From: Lentzea alba
GTDB taxonomy: Bacteria; Actinomycetota; Actinomycetes; Mycobacteriales; Pseudonocardiaceae
Length of the DNA stretch: 64,000 nucleotides
NCBI RefSeq assembly: GCF_011067745.1
Contig: NZ_JAAMPJ010000010.1
Location: 1-64,000, forward strand
Reading direction: 5' to 3'
Both the position numbers and the translations under genes were made by a program. Positions 46,660-55,778 of this stretch are shown here, piece after piece (the first letter of the stretch is position 1; every line of letters starts with the position of its first letter). Below the pieces are notes generated by a model, which saw only the letters and a list, made by a program, of their open reading frames with translations, did not search any database and was not told the DNA's origin.

Positions 46660-47994
46660 ATGCGATTAGCCGCACTGGTTCTGGCTCTCGTAACAGGACT
46701 GCTGGTTCCCGCCACGGCCCAGGCTTCACCCGGCACGCCCACCAGCCCGTTGCTGCCACCCGAAGTCGCGCGGAACCTGCACCACGCGACACCCCTGTCG
46801 ACGATCTACGCGGCGGTGGCCGACTACCCGGCCGAACTGCGTGCGTTGACGCATGTGCTGGACAACTACACCAGCGCCGACGACGCCACCGTGCACGCCG
46901 GCATGATCATGCTCTACTACGGTCACAGCCACCCCGAGTTCCTGGCCGCGGTGCGGACCGAGCCCGAGATCCTGCGGGCGCTGCGCCGGTTCGTGGTGCG
47001 GAACCTGGCCCTGTTCGGCACCGATCGTCAGTACCTGGTCCACAACGCGACCCGCGAACTCGGCAGATTCCTGCAGCACAAGGACATCGCGGCGACGATC
47101 CGCCCGTTGCTCGCCGACCTGGCGTCACGCGGTGACGTCGTCGGACGGCTGGCACCGTTGTGGGTGGGCGTCGCCGAGATGGTCGACTGGTACGACAAGG
47201 CGAACTGCCGCCGTTACCGCACCTGCGACTTCCGCGCGACGATCGACCGCCGGGTGCTCACGGTCCGGCACACCTGCAGCTCGACCCTGCGCATCAGGGC
47301 CCAGCAGCTGACGCGGACCCAGCTCCGCCAGACCTGCGCGTCGCTGGCGGGTCAGGACGCCGCGTTCCACCGCGTGGCGAACGATCCCGGACCCGTTGCC
47401 GGAGACAACAACACCTCGCTCGAGGTCGTCGTGTTCAACACCAGCAACGACTACCGGGCGTACGCCGGGGTGCTGTTCGACATCGACACCAACAACGGCG
47501 GCATGTACCTGGAAGGCGACCCCGCGCTGAACCAGGCGCGGTTCATCGCGCACGAGGCCGACTGGCTGCCGGCGTTCGCGATCTGGAACCTCAACCACGA
47601 GTACACCCACTACCTCGACGGCCGGTTCGACCTGCACGGCGACTTCGAGGAGAACATGACCACGCCGACCGTGTGGTGGGTCGAGGGCTTCGCGGAGTAC
47701 CTCTCGTACACGTACCGCAACGAGGTCTACACCGATGCGCTGGCGGAAGCGAAGAAGCAGACCTACGCGTTGAGCGCGCTCTTCGACACGACCTACGACC
47801 ACGACACCAAACGCGTCTACAACTGGGGTTATCTGGCCGTGCGATACCTGGTCGAGAAACACCCGGAGGACGTCGCGGCGGTGCTGGCGGACTACCGCGT
47901 CGGTGACTGGGCTGGAGCGCGGGACCACCTCACCCGCATGATCGGCACCCGGTACGACGCCGACTGGTACGGCTGGCTCACCGAGGTCAGCTGA
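46660..47994 (+). CDS. Secreted M9-type collagenase
   Basis: 444 residues. Signal peptide residues 1-23, likely cut at AQA-SPG. The zinc motif HEYTH is at residues 313-317, with the third-ligand Glu in WVEGFAEYLS (about residue 342), as in bacterial collagenases of family M9. The upstream part (residues 30-230) is the helical activator-like region with DDATVHAGMIMLYYGHSH. It has no PKD or collagen-binding domains, so it is a short form compared with clostridial enzymes. Predicted extracellular endopeptidase. Convergent with the CHAT gene, 3 bp between stop codons. Confidence 0.85.
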   Translation: MRLAALVLALVTGLLVPATAQASPGTPTSPLLPPEVARNLHHATPLSTIYAAVADYPAELRALTHVLDNYTSADDATVHAGMIMLYYGHSHPEFLAAVRTEPEILRALRRFVVRNLALFGTDRQYLVHNATRELGRFLQHKDIAATIRPLLADLASRGDVVGRLAPLWVGVAEMVDWYDKANCRRYRTCDFRATIDRRVLTVRHTCSSTLRIRAQQLTRTQLRQTCASLAGQDAAFHRVANDPGPVAGDNNTSLEVVVFNTSNDYRAYAGVLFDIDTNNGGMYLEGDPALNQARFIAHEADWLPAFAIWNLNHEYTHYLDGRFDLHGDFEENMTTPTVWWVEGFAEYLSYTYRNEVYTDALAEAKKQTYALSALFDTTYDHDTKRVYNWGYLAVRYLVEKHPEDVAAVLADYRVGDWAGARDHLTRMIGTRYDADWYGWLTEVS

Positions 47995-47997
47995 CGC

Positions 47998-50496
47998 TCA
48001 GCCCGCGCCGAAGCAGACCAACGGGATCCGGCTCGCGGCGGGGGAGGCGTCGGCCAGCGCCCTGGCCGGTGCCGCCCCCGCCGTCAGCGCGCGGTGGTAG
48101 ACGCTCATGACGTCCACCACCAGGTCGTCCGGCACGCGGGCGACGCTGGCGATCACGCTGCTCGTGCCGGAGTGCAGCAACGCCGCGGTGAAGCCGAGCG
48201 CCTCGTCACCGGCCCGCACGGTGGCCTGCCCGACGTCGCAGGCGGACAGCACGACGTGGCGGGGCGCGACCTTCAACCGGGCCAGGTCGTAGGCCATCAA
48301 CGGGCCGTCGGCCAGGTCCAGGCACGAGAACAGCACGTTGTCCGGTTCGTGGTGGCCGTGCGCGACCAGGTGCGCGACGTCCACGCCGTCGAGGGCCTCC
48401 AGCACGGCCTCGACGGTCGCGGTGTCGCGGGTGAGACAGCGCGCCGCCGGGTGGATCGCCCCGATCCCGATGATCTCCTTCTCCGCGTGGTGCAACCGGG
48501 GCCCGCTCGCGAGCAGCGCACCCCCACGCCTCGGTGCGCGGGCGGCCTGTCTGCCGAACGACCACGTCGACGCCGACAACGCCACCGTCACCGGCCGGCC
48601 GCGGAACTCCGGCAACAGCCCCCACGGCAGGGCGCTGAGGTGCTTCGTCGGCACGATCACGACGTCCCGATCACCGAGAAGACCGCGCAGCGGCGCCACG
48701 ACGGCGGCGCTGAGCGACTGCACGTTGTCGTCGATCGACGCCGCCACGGCCGCTTCGAGCCGGGCCGGCAACCGCCTGCCGCACATCACGTCGAGGTCGT
48801 TGAGCAGCCGGACGACCGTCTCGACGACCGCGCCGGTGCCGCCGAGCGGGACGAGCCGCAGCCGGCTCCGGTCGGCGACCAGCGCGAAGAGGTGGCCGGC
48901 GCGGTCGAAGAAGCTGACCATCACCTGGTCCGCCTCGGCGAGCTGCGCCTGGACCGCACTCACGCTGACCACGCGCCGTGCCGCGCCGTCGCCCTCCCAC
49001 TGCCAGGTCCGCTGCTGGATGAGCCGTTCGAGATCAGCGCACCGCGCTCGCGTCGCCGGGTCGCGCTGCCCGCGCACCTGGGCTTCGCGCAGGTTGTGGC
49101 GCAGCTGCCGGAGCTCGGCCAGCGCCTCCCGCACGACCGGGTCGGCGGGCGGCCGCACGGGGGTGAGCCGGAACGACTGGGCCCGGCAGCGTTCGGTCCA
49201 CGAGAACACCAGCCGGGGCGATCCGCTGGCCAGCGCCACGTCGAGGCCTCGCACCGCGAGATCGGCACCGGTGGTGGCGAGCGCGGCCCGCAGTTCGGTG
49301 CTGCCCCACCGGCTGCGCTGGGCCTGCAGCAGGTCGAGTCCCGAACGCAGCTCGCGCAACGCGGGGCCGGGGGCCAGCTGCCCGGCCCGGACCAGCCGGC
49401 GCAACACCCGGACCTCCACCGGCCCGCCCCGCCCGGCCACGACCGTGACCGGGCGTCCGGCGTCGAGCAGGGCACGGGCGGCGAGCAGATCCGCGAGTTC
49501 CGCGTCGTGTTCGAGGCCGAGCGCGCGCAGCCGGACCGCCAGCTCCCCGCACCGCGCGGCGAGCCGCACCGCGGACCGGCCGGTCGCGAGGCGCGCCCGC
49601 ATCGCGGTGAGATCGGCGATGGCAGCCCACGCGTGGTCGCCGTGGCGGCGGAACCGGCGGCCGGCGCGCACCGCCCAGGTCCGGGCGACGTCCGGCTGCC
49701 CGGTCGCGAGCGCGGCCTGGGCGCGGGTCAGCTCGGCCCAGGCGTAGTCGACGCTGAACCGGTCGGTCGTGAACATCGCGAAGGCCGCGTCCAGTTCCCG
49801 GCCGGCCTCCGCGGCCAGACCCGCCGACAGCAGCGCGCGAGCCTTGTCCATGCCCAGCACCGGCAGGTAGCCGGGGCCGTGCTCCGCGTACCCGGCGGCC
49901 GCCTGTTCGAACGACCGCAGCGCCGCCGGGATGTCGCCGTCGAGCACGGCGCAGTAGCCGAGGTCGTGCGCCACCTTGGCCGAGGTGAGCGCGAACCCCT
50001 CTCGTGCCGCGATCTCCTCGCACACCCTCAGGTCCTCACGCGCTCTGCCGGTCCGCCCGACCCCCATGCCGATCGCGACCCTCGTGAGCAGTGCGGAGGT
50101 GAGCGGGAACGGTTCCCCGGCGCGGGCGAGTCGCGGCACGGCGGCGTCGAGCAGCCGCAGCGCCTCGGTCACCCGGCCCGCGCGGTGCAGCACCAGGGCG
50201 CGTTGCTGCCACAGGATCGGACGGTCGTGGTCGGTGACCACGCGGTCGGCGGCGTCCAGTGTCGCGAGACCGCGGGCGGTGTCGCCCAGCTCGGCCTCGG
50301 CGAGTCCCAGGCTGATCAACACGTGCGAGGTGAGCACCCGGTGAGGCAGCGACTCGGGGCACATCTCCGGCGACCAGCCCAGCAACCGCAGCGCGGCACG
50401 CAGCTTCCGCGCCCCCGCGCCGGGTCTGCCGCTGTTGGTCAGCAGCGAACCCTCCTCGCGCATCCGCCGCACGCGGTCCTCGTCCACCGTCCTCAT
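47998..50496 (-). CDS. CHAT-domain protease-like protein with TPR-like repeats
   Basis: 832 residues from ATG 50496. Residues 1-430 are Ala/Leu/Arg-rich helical repeats of TPR type (for example GLAEAELGDTARGLATLDAAD). The C-terminal CHAT domain has VAHLVAHGHHEPDN (His about 713) and HVVLSACDVGQA (Cys about 753), so the caspase-like dyad is intact; the end ALLHSGTSSVIASVARVPD is typical. Last gene of a four-gene operon, with ATG overlapping the previous stop (ATGA). CHAT proteins are predicted peptidases in conflict and cell-death signalling. No signal peptide, so cytosolic. Confidence 0.9.
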   Translation of the reverse strand: MRTVDEDRVRRMREEGSLLTNSGRPGAGARKLRAALRLLGWSPEMCPESLPHRVLTSHVLISLGLAEAELGDTARGLATLDAADRVVTDHDRPILWQQRALVLHRAGRVTEALRLLDAAVPRLARAGEPFPLTSALLTRVAIGMGVGRTGRAREDLRVCEEIAAREGFALTSAKVAHDLGYCAVLDGDIPAALRSFEQAAAGYAEHGPGYLPVLGMDKARALLSAGLAAEAGRELDAAFAMFTTDRFSVDYAWAELTRAQAALATGQPDVARTWAVRAGRRFRRHGDHAWAAIADLTAMRARLATGRSAVRLAARCGELAVRLRALGLEHDAELADLLAARALLDAGRPVTVVAGRGGPVEVRVLRRLVRAGQLAPGPALRELRSGLDLLQAQRSRWGSTELRAALATTGADLAVRGLDVALASGSPRLVFSWTERCRAQSFRLTPVRPPADPVVREALAELRQLRHNLREAQVRGQRDPATRARCADLERLIQQRTWQWEGDGAARRVVSVSAVQAQLAEADQVMVSFFDRAGHLFALVADRSRLRLVPLGGTGAVVETVVRLLNDLDVMCGRRLPARLEAAVAASIDDNVQSLSAAVVAPLRGLLGDRDVVIVPTKHLSALPWGLLPEFRGRPVTVALSASTWSFGRQAARAPRRGGALLASGPRLHHAEKEIIGIGAIHPAARCLTRDTATVEAVLEALDGVDVAHLVAHGHHEPDNVLFSCLDLADGPLMAYDLARLKVAPRHVVLSACDVGQATVRAGDEALGFTAALLHSGTSSVIASVARVPDDLVVDVMSVYHRALTAGAAPARALADASPAASRIPLVCFGAG

Positions 50497-50939
50497 AGGA
50501 CGATCGCGGGGGTGACGACGGTGGCGTCCTGGGTGCGGACGACGAACTGGACGAGGCCGTGGCCGAGGTCGTCGACGACGAAGCGGCCGCCGGCCGACGT
50601 TTCCACCGGAGTCGTGCTCGTCGCGGTGCGCAGTTCCAGAATGCTGCCGGGTGGGGTGAGCCAGCCGTCGATCCGCACGTGCCCGTCGTCGTGGACCTGG
50701 AGCTGCACCATCAACGCGACCTCGTCGCCGCACTCGAACGTGACCTGCCGGGCGGGCTCTCCCCGCACCCCGGTGAGATCCTCGGCGGGCCCGATCCGCG
50801 CGATGTCGAAGTCCGCGTCCAGGTCCACGGCGAACTGAGCGCACGCGACGAGTTCGGGCGGCATCGGGTCGAGCGCGGTGTGCAGGTCCCGCAACTCGTC
50901 GAGGACGCGCAGATCGTCGGGGTCGAACGGCGAGGTCAT
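50493..50939 (-). CDS. Small beta-sandwich-like protein of the CHAT-sigma operon
   Basis: 148 residues. The N-terminal 50 are helical (LRELDELRDLHTAL-like, DPMPPELVACAQFAVDLD). The rest is beta-rich, with HVRIDGWLTPPGSILELRT and TSAGGRFVVDDLGHGLVQFVV, resembling carboxypeptidase-regulatory-like folds. Proteins of this shape commonly sit between an ECF sigma factor and a CHAT gene in actinomycetes; their function is unknown. It could act as an anti-sigma or adaptor. Overlaps both neighbours by 4 bp. Confidence 0.7.
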   Translation of the reverse strand: MTSPFDPDDLRVLDELRDLHTALDPMPPELVACAQFAVDLDADFDIARIGPAEDLTGVRGEPARQVTFECGDEVALMVQLQVHDDGHVRIDGWLTPPGSILELRTATSTTPVETSAGGRFVVDDLGHGLVQFVVRTQDATVVTPAIVL

Positions 50940-51496
50940 GACGTGCCTCCGCGCAGCTGGCCGTGCAGCTTGTCGAGACACCTCGCGCGCGTAGGGCCGA
51001 CGCTGCCGTGCTTCATGCCGAGCGCCTCCGCGATCATCGCGTAGTCGGGCCGCGGAACGAAAGCCACGTACCGCAGCAGTTCCCGGCACCGCTGGTCGAG
51101 CCGTGCGACCGCGTCCCACAACCGGCGCTTCTGGTCGTCGAGCCCGGCCAGCTCCTCCGGGCCGGGCGCGGGATCGGGGCGGTCCAGCTCGTCCGCCGTG
51201 ACGACCTCGGCGCGGCGGCGGTCCCGCACCCGCCAGCACTCGCGTTTGGTGGTGGTGATCAACCAGCCGGCGAGGGCGACCGGGTTGCGGATCTGCCGCA
51301 GGTCGCGCACAAGAGAAAGCCAGGCCGTCTGCACGACGTCCTGGCTGGTCTCCCGGTCGAGGCCCTGTGATCTGGCCACGTGCCACAGCATCGGGCTCAG
51401 CGCCGCGACGAGGTCCTGGAACGCTTGACGATCGCCATCGCGGGCCGCGGCGAACAAGGCCGCGGCGCTCGCGAAGGTGCGATCGTCGACGTTCAC
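50936..51496 (-). CDS. ECF-type RNA polymerase sigma factor
   Basis: 186 residues from GTG 51496. Region 2 covers residues 12-75 (LVAALSPMLWHVARSQGLD, DVVQTAWLSLVRDL, GWLITTTKRECW). Region 4 covers about 120-180, with DQRCRELLRYVAF and a helix-turn-helix YAMIAEALGMKHGSVGPTRARCL. No membrane anti-sigma gene is next to it, so control may instead run through the S8 peptidase or the CHAT protein. Confidence 0.9.
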   Translation of the reverse strand: MNVDDRTFASAAALFAAARDGDRQAFQDLVAALSPMLWHVARSQGLDRETSQDVVQTAWLSLVRDLRQIRNPVALAGWLITTTKRECWRVRDRRRAEVVTADELDRPDPAPGPEELAGLDDQKRRLWDAVARLDQRCRELLRYVAFVPRPDYAMIAEALGMKHGSVGPTRARCLDKLHGQLRGGTS

Positions 51497-53130
51497 GGAG
51501 CCGGTGGCTGCGCCGCTTTGATGACCGCGGCGACCGCGTCCGCCGCGCGTTCACTCGCCTGCTCCGCCTTGGTCGTGGCCTGCGTCGACGGCATGACGCG
51601 CAGGGCGTTCGCGAGGTGCGCGGCGACGTGCGGTGCCGAGAACGAACTGCCGGTCCAGACCGCGAACGGGCTGAGCGTGTGGTCGTCCACGTCCGGCGAC
51701 TGCCGGTACTGCGGCAGGTCCTTCCGGTTGTCCGTGCCCACCTGCACCGTCGGCTGGCGGCTCGCGTTGGCGTCCTGGGGGAACGTGCTGACCACGTTCG
51801 TGCCGGTGGCGTAGCACGTCACCGACAAGCCCTCGTTCGTGAACAACGCCTTGCTGCCGTTGGGGTTGAGCGCTCCGACGGAGATGACCGGAGGCGTGGT
51901 CAGCCCGTTGCTGACGGTGGACAGGCACGCGGGGAAGAACCGCTGCGACGAGGCCGAGTTGCCCGCCGCGGCCACCACGAGCACCCCGAGCCGGCGCAGC
52001 GCCTTGATCTGCACGGCGACGCGGTTGCTCTGCTCGTCCGCCGGGGGACGCTCGAACAGGTAGCCCATCGACAGCGAGACGACGTCGACCATCTTCGTCA
52101 TGTCGCCGGTGCTCTGCGCTTCCTCGACCCGTTCGACGATCGCCTTCAGCGCGGCCACGACGGCGCTCTCCCTGGCGACACCGTCGCTGCCCATGACGCG
52201 GACGGCCAGCACCGTCGCCTTGGGCGCGATCTGCGCGACGATGCCCGCGCAGAACAGGCCGTGCCCGAAGCACCACGCCTGCGTTCCGATCAGCGGGTTC
52301 CTGGACAACGGCTCGTCCTTGGGGTGCGTGATGACCTCGACGCGGTGGCCTTGCAGCCGCAGGAACAGGCCCGCGTCCTCGACGGCCTTCTGGATCTTCG
52401 CGTCCACCTTCACGTGCGGCCCGGTGTCCCACTTGGAGATGTCGCGCTCTTTGGTGTCCAGCTTCGGGATCTTCAGCCAGGTGTTCTGGCCGATCCCGGT
52501 GTCGAGCACCGCGACCACCGCCCGCCGGCCCAGGGCGAGCGTGCCCGTGTTGTCGATCGGCGGGAGTTCCACCGCGACGGGGCCGTCCAGGTAGCCGGAG
52601 ACCCCCGTGCCCGGACCGGTCGGCACGAAGCCCTGGATGGCACCCGGAACGCCGGTGAGGTCCCCGCTCCACCGGGACGCGAACATGAGGTGGTCGAGCG
52701 AGATCACGCTCGCGAGATCCGGGTCCGCCGCGCGGACGGCCTGCAGCGCGGTCCACGCGTCGACGTCGGCGGGCTGCCCGACCGGCCGCAGCACGACGGG
52801 CACGTCCTCCATGTCTTCCGGCAGCTCCGGCAACGTGGGCAGGTCGTCCCGGCCACCGGTGAAGTCCGGAACCTGCATCCCGAGCGGCGCGAGGACGCTG
52901 TTCAGGGTCTCGTTGTTCCGCGAGGTCAGCTCCGCTTTCGGGATCAGCAGCACGGACGCGGCGTAGGCGGTCGGCCGCAGCGCCGGTCCGGCCGCGGAGT
53001 TCGCGGCGGTCGAGGGCTCCAGCAGGCGTGCGCCATGCCGTCGCAGCACCTCGTCCGGTACGTCGAACGTGAGCCCGTCGTCGTCCCCCGAATCGGCGGC
53101 GTACGGTGTTTCTGGCCAGTAGATCGTCAT
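51493..53130 (-). CDS. Cytosolic S8 (subtilisin-like) peptidase, first gene of the CHAT operon
   Basis: 545 residues from ATG 53130, with SD ggaggggaaa. A 190-residue N-terminal region of unknown fold precedes the peptidase. Catalytic set: Asp210 in VVAVLDTGIG, His290 in CFGHGLFCAGI, Asn391 in VVAAAGNSAS, Ser498 in TGSSFSAPH, all intact. No signal peptide or membrane anchor, unlike mycosins, so it acts inside the cell. Heads an operon with sigma, small and CHAT genes joined by 4-bp overlaps, which suggests stoichiometric production and a shared pathway. Confidence 0.9.
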   Translation of the reverse strand: MTIYWPETPYAADSGDDDGLTFDVPDEVLRRHGARLLEPSTAANSAAGPALRPTAYAASVLLIPKAELTSRNNETLNSVLAPLGMQVPDFTGGRDDLPTLPELPEDMEDVPVVLRPVGQPADVDAWTALQAVRAADPDLASVISLDHLMFASRWSGDLTGVPGAIQGFVPTGPGTGVSGYLDGPVAVELPPIDNTGTLALGRRAVVAVLDTGIGQNTWLKIPKLDTKERDISKWDTGPHVKVDAKIQKAVEDAGLFLRLQGHRVEVITHPKDEPLSRNPLIGTQAWCFGHGLFCAGIVAQIAPKATVLAVRVMGSDGVARESAVVAALKAIVERVEEAQSTGDMTKMVDVVSLSMGYLFERPPADEQSNRVAVQIKALRRLGVLVVAAAGNSASSQRFFPACLSTVSNGLTTPPVISVGALNPNGSKALFTNEGLSVTCYATGTNVVSTFPQDANASRQPTVQVGTDNRKDLPQYRQSPDVDDHTLSPFAVWTGSSFSAPHVAAHLANALRVMPSTQATTKAEQASERAADAVAAVIKAAQPPAP

Positions 53131-53300
53131 GTGGTTTCCCCTCCGAACCAACCGTGACTCGCCGCCGCACCTGGATGGTGGCCGTGTCGCCCGAGCAGGG
53201 CAAGGCCTTGGGGGCCAACCGGGTGACGGGAGTCCTCACGATCGACACGGGTGGGTGGCGCCGCCGCCAGATACATCGGATTTCCCGATGGCGGCGGGGG

Positions 53301-54236
53301 TCAGGCGCGAACCGGCTGGTTCGCCTCCCACCACGGCCGGAACGACGGGCTCGCCAGCGCCTGCGCGGCGTAGGCGTCGACGATCGCGGCGAACACGCGG
53401 TTGGTCTGCTCCCAGGTCAGCCGTTCCCGGCGCCACGCGAACACCAGCCGCATCCGCATCGGCGCGCCCGCCAGCGGCCGGACCGCCACCCCCGGACCGC
53501 CCTGCGACGTCGGTTCGACCAGCTGCACCGCCTTGCCCGCCGCGATCAGCTGCCGGCCGGCGCCGCTCGGCATCTCGAACCGGATGCGCGGCACGTACCC
53601 GACCGCCCGGCAGGCCGCGCGCAACGCCGTCAGCGAGCCGTCCTCGGCGCCCGGCGGGCCGACCCACGCCTCCCCGGCCAGGTCGGCCAGCCGCACCTCG
53701 GGCTGCGCGGCCAGCGGGTGCGTGGCGGGCAGTGCGATGTAGACCGGCACCCAGGGCACGACGATCCGCTGCGCCACGCCGCGCGGCAGGCCAAGGTCCT
53801 GTTCCTCGTCGACCGCGATCACCGCCGCGTCCAGGTGCCCGTTCGCCAGGGCCAGCGCCAGGCCGGTCGACGACGGGTCGACCGCCAGCGTCACGTCGTC
53901 GAGCACCTCTTCGAGCCGGGCGTACAGCGGTGCCACGCACTCCATGTGCACCGAGCCGAGCCGGACCGGTCCGTCCCGGCCGGCCATGTCCGACCCGAAC
54001 GCCTCCAGCTCCACCAGCAACAACCGGGCCCGCTGCAGCATCTGCGTGCCCAGCGCGGTAGGAAGGGCACCGGCGCGGCCGCGGTCGAACAGCCTGCCGC
54101 CGACCAGCCGCTCGACGCGTTGCAGCAGGGTGGTGAGCGACGGCTGGGAGATGCCGAGCTGCGTCGCCGCGCGCGAGAGGCTGCCCGCGTCGCCGATGGC
54201 GCAGATCGCGCGCAGGTGCCGGATCTCCAGTTCCAT
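53301..54236 (-). CDS. LysR-family transcriptional regulator
   Basis: 311 residues. Winged HTH at residues 3-60 (RHLRAICAIGDAGSLSRAATQLGISQPSLTTLLQRVE), then an effector-binding domain with YIALPATHPLAAQPEVRLADL. Divergent from the M24B peptidase gene with 88 bases between starts, so that gene is the likeliest target besides itself. No strong SD. The effector is unknown. Confidence 0.9.
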   Translation of the reverse strand: MELEIRHLRAICAIGDAGSLSRAATQLGISQPSLTTLLQRVERLVGGRLFDRGRAGALPTALGTQMLQRARLLLVELEAFGSDMAGRDGPVRLGSVHMECVAPLYARLEEVLDDVTLAVDPSSTGLALALANGHLDAAVIAVDEEQDLGLPRGVAQRIVVPWVPVYIALPATHPLAAQPEVRLADLAGEAWVGPPGAEDGSLTALRAACRAVGYVPRIRFEMPSGAGRQLIAAGKAVQLVEPTSQGGPGVAVRPLAGAPMRMRLVFAWRRERLTWEQTNRVFAAIVDAYAAQALASPSFRPWWEANQPVRA

Positions 54237-54324
54237 AGGCTGAGGCTATCCCCGTTCCGGATTGGCGGGACCCCTCCGAGAGACGGGAGGCTGGGCAGAA
54301 AGGACGTTCTCGAAGGGACCGGAA

Positions 54325-55725
54325 TTGGCTCGGACACGCCGCGACATGGCGAAACTGGTGGACGCGGACGGTTTCCGCACCTACATCCGTGACGGCTGGG
54401 GCGAGTGGGACAGCGCCATCGACCTCCCGGCCGGCACCGCCGAGGCGGCCGCGGCCCACCGCGCGAGGCTCGCCCAGGCGCTTCCCGGCAAGCGGATCGC
54501 GCTGGCCGCGGGACGGGCGCACGTCCGGTCGAACGACACGTTCCACGAGTTCCGCGCGGACAGCGACTTCGTGTGGCTGACCGGCTGCCAGGTCGAGGGC
54601 GCGGTGCTGGTGATGTCCGACGAGGACACCACGCTGTTCGTGCCGGTGCCGTCGGAGAACCACAGCGTCGACTTCTTCGGCGACGCCGACCGCAGTCCGT
54701 TCTGGATCGGCGCCGCGGCCGGGCCGAAGGAGTGGGGCGACGCCCTCGGCATCACGGCTCGCCCGCTCGAAGACCTCGCGCACGCCCTGCGCGGCCGTCA
54801 CCCCGAGACGCTCGCCGCCAAGGGTCTCGACCCGCTGCTGGACGCCCTCACCGGCAGCCACAGCGACGAGCTGCGCACCGTGCTGGCCGAGCTGCGCCGG
54901 ATCAAGGACGACTGGGAGATCGACCAGCTGCGCCAGGCCGTCGACGCGTCCGTCAAGGGGTTCGCCGACGTCGCCATGGAGCTCGGCCAGGCCGTGCGCG
55001 GCGGGGGAGAGCGGTGGCTGCAGGGCACGTTCGACCGCCGGGCCCGCACCGAGGGCAACGGCCCCGGCTACACCTCGATCGTCGCCGCCGGCCCGCACGC
55101 CCCGGTCCTGCACTGGACCCGCTGCGACGGCCGCGTGAACGAGGCCGACCTGCTGTTGCTCGACGCCGGTGTCGAGATGAACAGCCTCTACACCGCGGAC
55201 GTCACCCGCACGTTCCCGGTCAGCGGCGAGTTCAGCGCGGCCCAGCGCCAGGTGTACGACCTGGTGCACGCCTCGCACGTGGCCGCGTTGGCGGAAGTGC
55301 GGCCCGGCAACGACTACAGCGCCTTCCACCACACCGCCATGCGGGTGCTCGCGGAGGGTCTGCACGACTGGGGCCTGCTGCCCGTCAGCGTCGACAAGGC
55401 CCTCGACCCGAGCGGCCAGCACCACCGGCGCTACATCGTCTGCGGCACCGGACACTTCCTCGGCCTGGACGTGCACGACTGCGCCGACGCCCGCCAGGAG
55501 GCCTACCAGCAGGGCATCCTGGAACGCGGCATGGCGCTGACCGTCGAGCCCGGCCTGTACTTCCACCCCAACGACGAGACGCTGCCGCCGGAGCTGCGCG
55601 GCATCGGCGTGCGCATCGAGGACGACCTCGTCGTCACCTCGACCGGCGCGGACATCCTCTCGGACGCCTTGCCCATCGAGGCCGACGACGTGGCCGCCTG
55701 GGTCCGCAAACAGCGCTCCCGTTGA
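54325..55725 (+). CDS. pepP: Xaa-Pro aminopeptidase-type M24B metallopeptidase
   Basis: 466 residues from TTG 54325, chosen for the SD gaaggga 7 bases before; ATG 54346 is the alternative. N-terminal creatinase-like domain residues 1-175 (FHEFRADSDFVWLTG), then the pita-bread domain. Metal ligands are visible in LLLLDAGVEMNSLYTADVTRTFP (two Asp), GTGHFLGLDVHD (His), MALTVEPGLYF (Glu) and GVRIEDDLVV (Glu). It removes N-terminal residues before proline from peptides in the cytosol. Ends directly at a strong bidirectional terminator. Confidence 0.85.
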   Translation: MARTRRDMAKLVDADGFRTYIRDGWGEWDSAIDLPAGTAEAAAAHRARLAQALPGKRIALAAGRAHVRSNDTFHEFRADSDFVWLTGCQVEGAVLVMSDEDTTLFVPVPSENHSVDFFGDADRSPFWIGAAAGPKEWGDALGITARPLEDLAHALRGRHPETLAAKGLDPLLDALTGSHSDELRTVLAELRRIKDDWEIDQLRQAVDASVKGFADVAMELGQAVRGGGERWLQGTFDRRARTEGNGPGYTSIVAAGPHAPVLHWTRCDGRVNEADLLLLDAGVEMNSLYTADVTRTFPVSGEFSAAQRQVYDLVHASHVAALAEVRPGNDYSAFHHTAMRVLAEGLHDWGLLPVSVDKALDPSGQHHRRYIVCGTGHFLGLDVHDCADARQEAYQQGILERGMALTVEPGLYFHPNDETLPPELRGIGVRIEDDLVVTSTGADILSDALPIEADDVAAWVRKQRSR

Positions 55726-55726
55726 C

Positions 55727-55775
55727 GATGAAGGGACCCTTCATCCACCTCACGTGGATGAAGGGTCCCTTCATC
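55727..55775. terminator. Bidirectional terminator with nested palindromes
   Basis: Two copies of gatgaagggNcccttcatc, each itself palindromic, are arranged as a larger inverted repeat (cac...gtg in the middle). They serve the convergent M24B and glycerol kinase genes. T-rich flanks are absent. Confidence 0.85.
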
Positions 55776-55778
55776 GTT

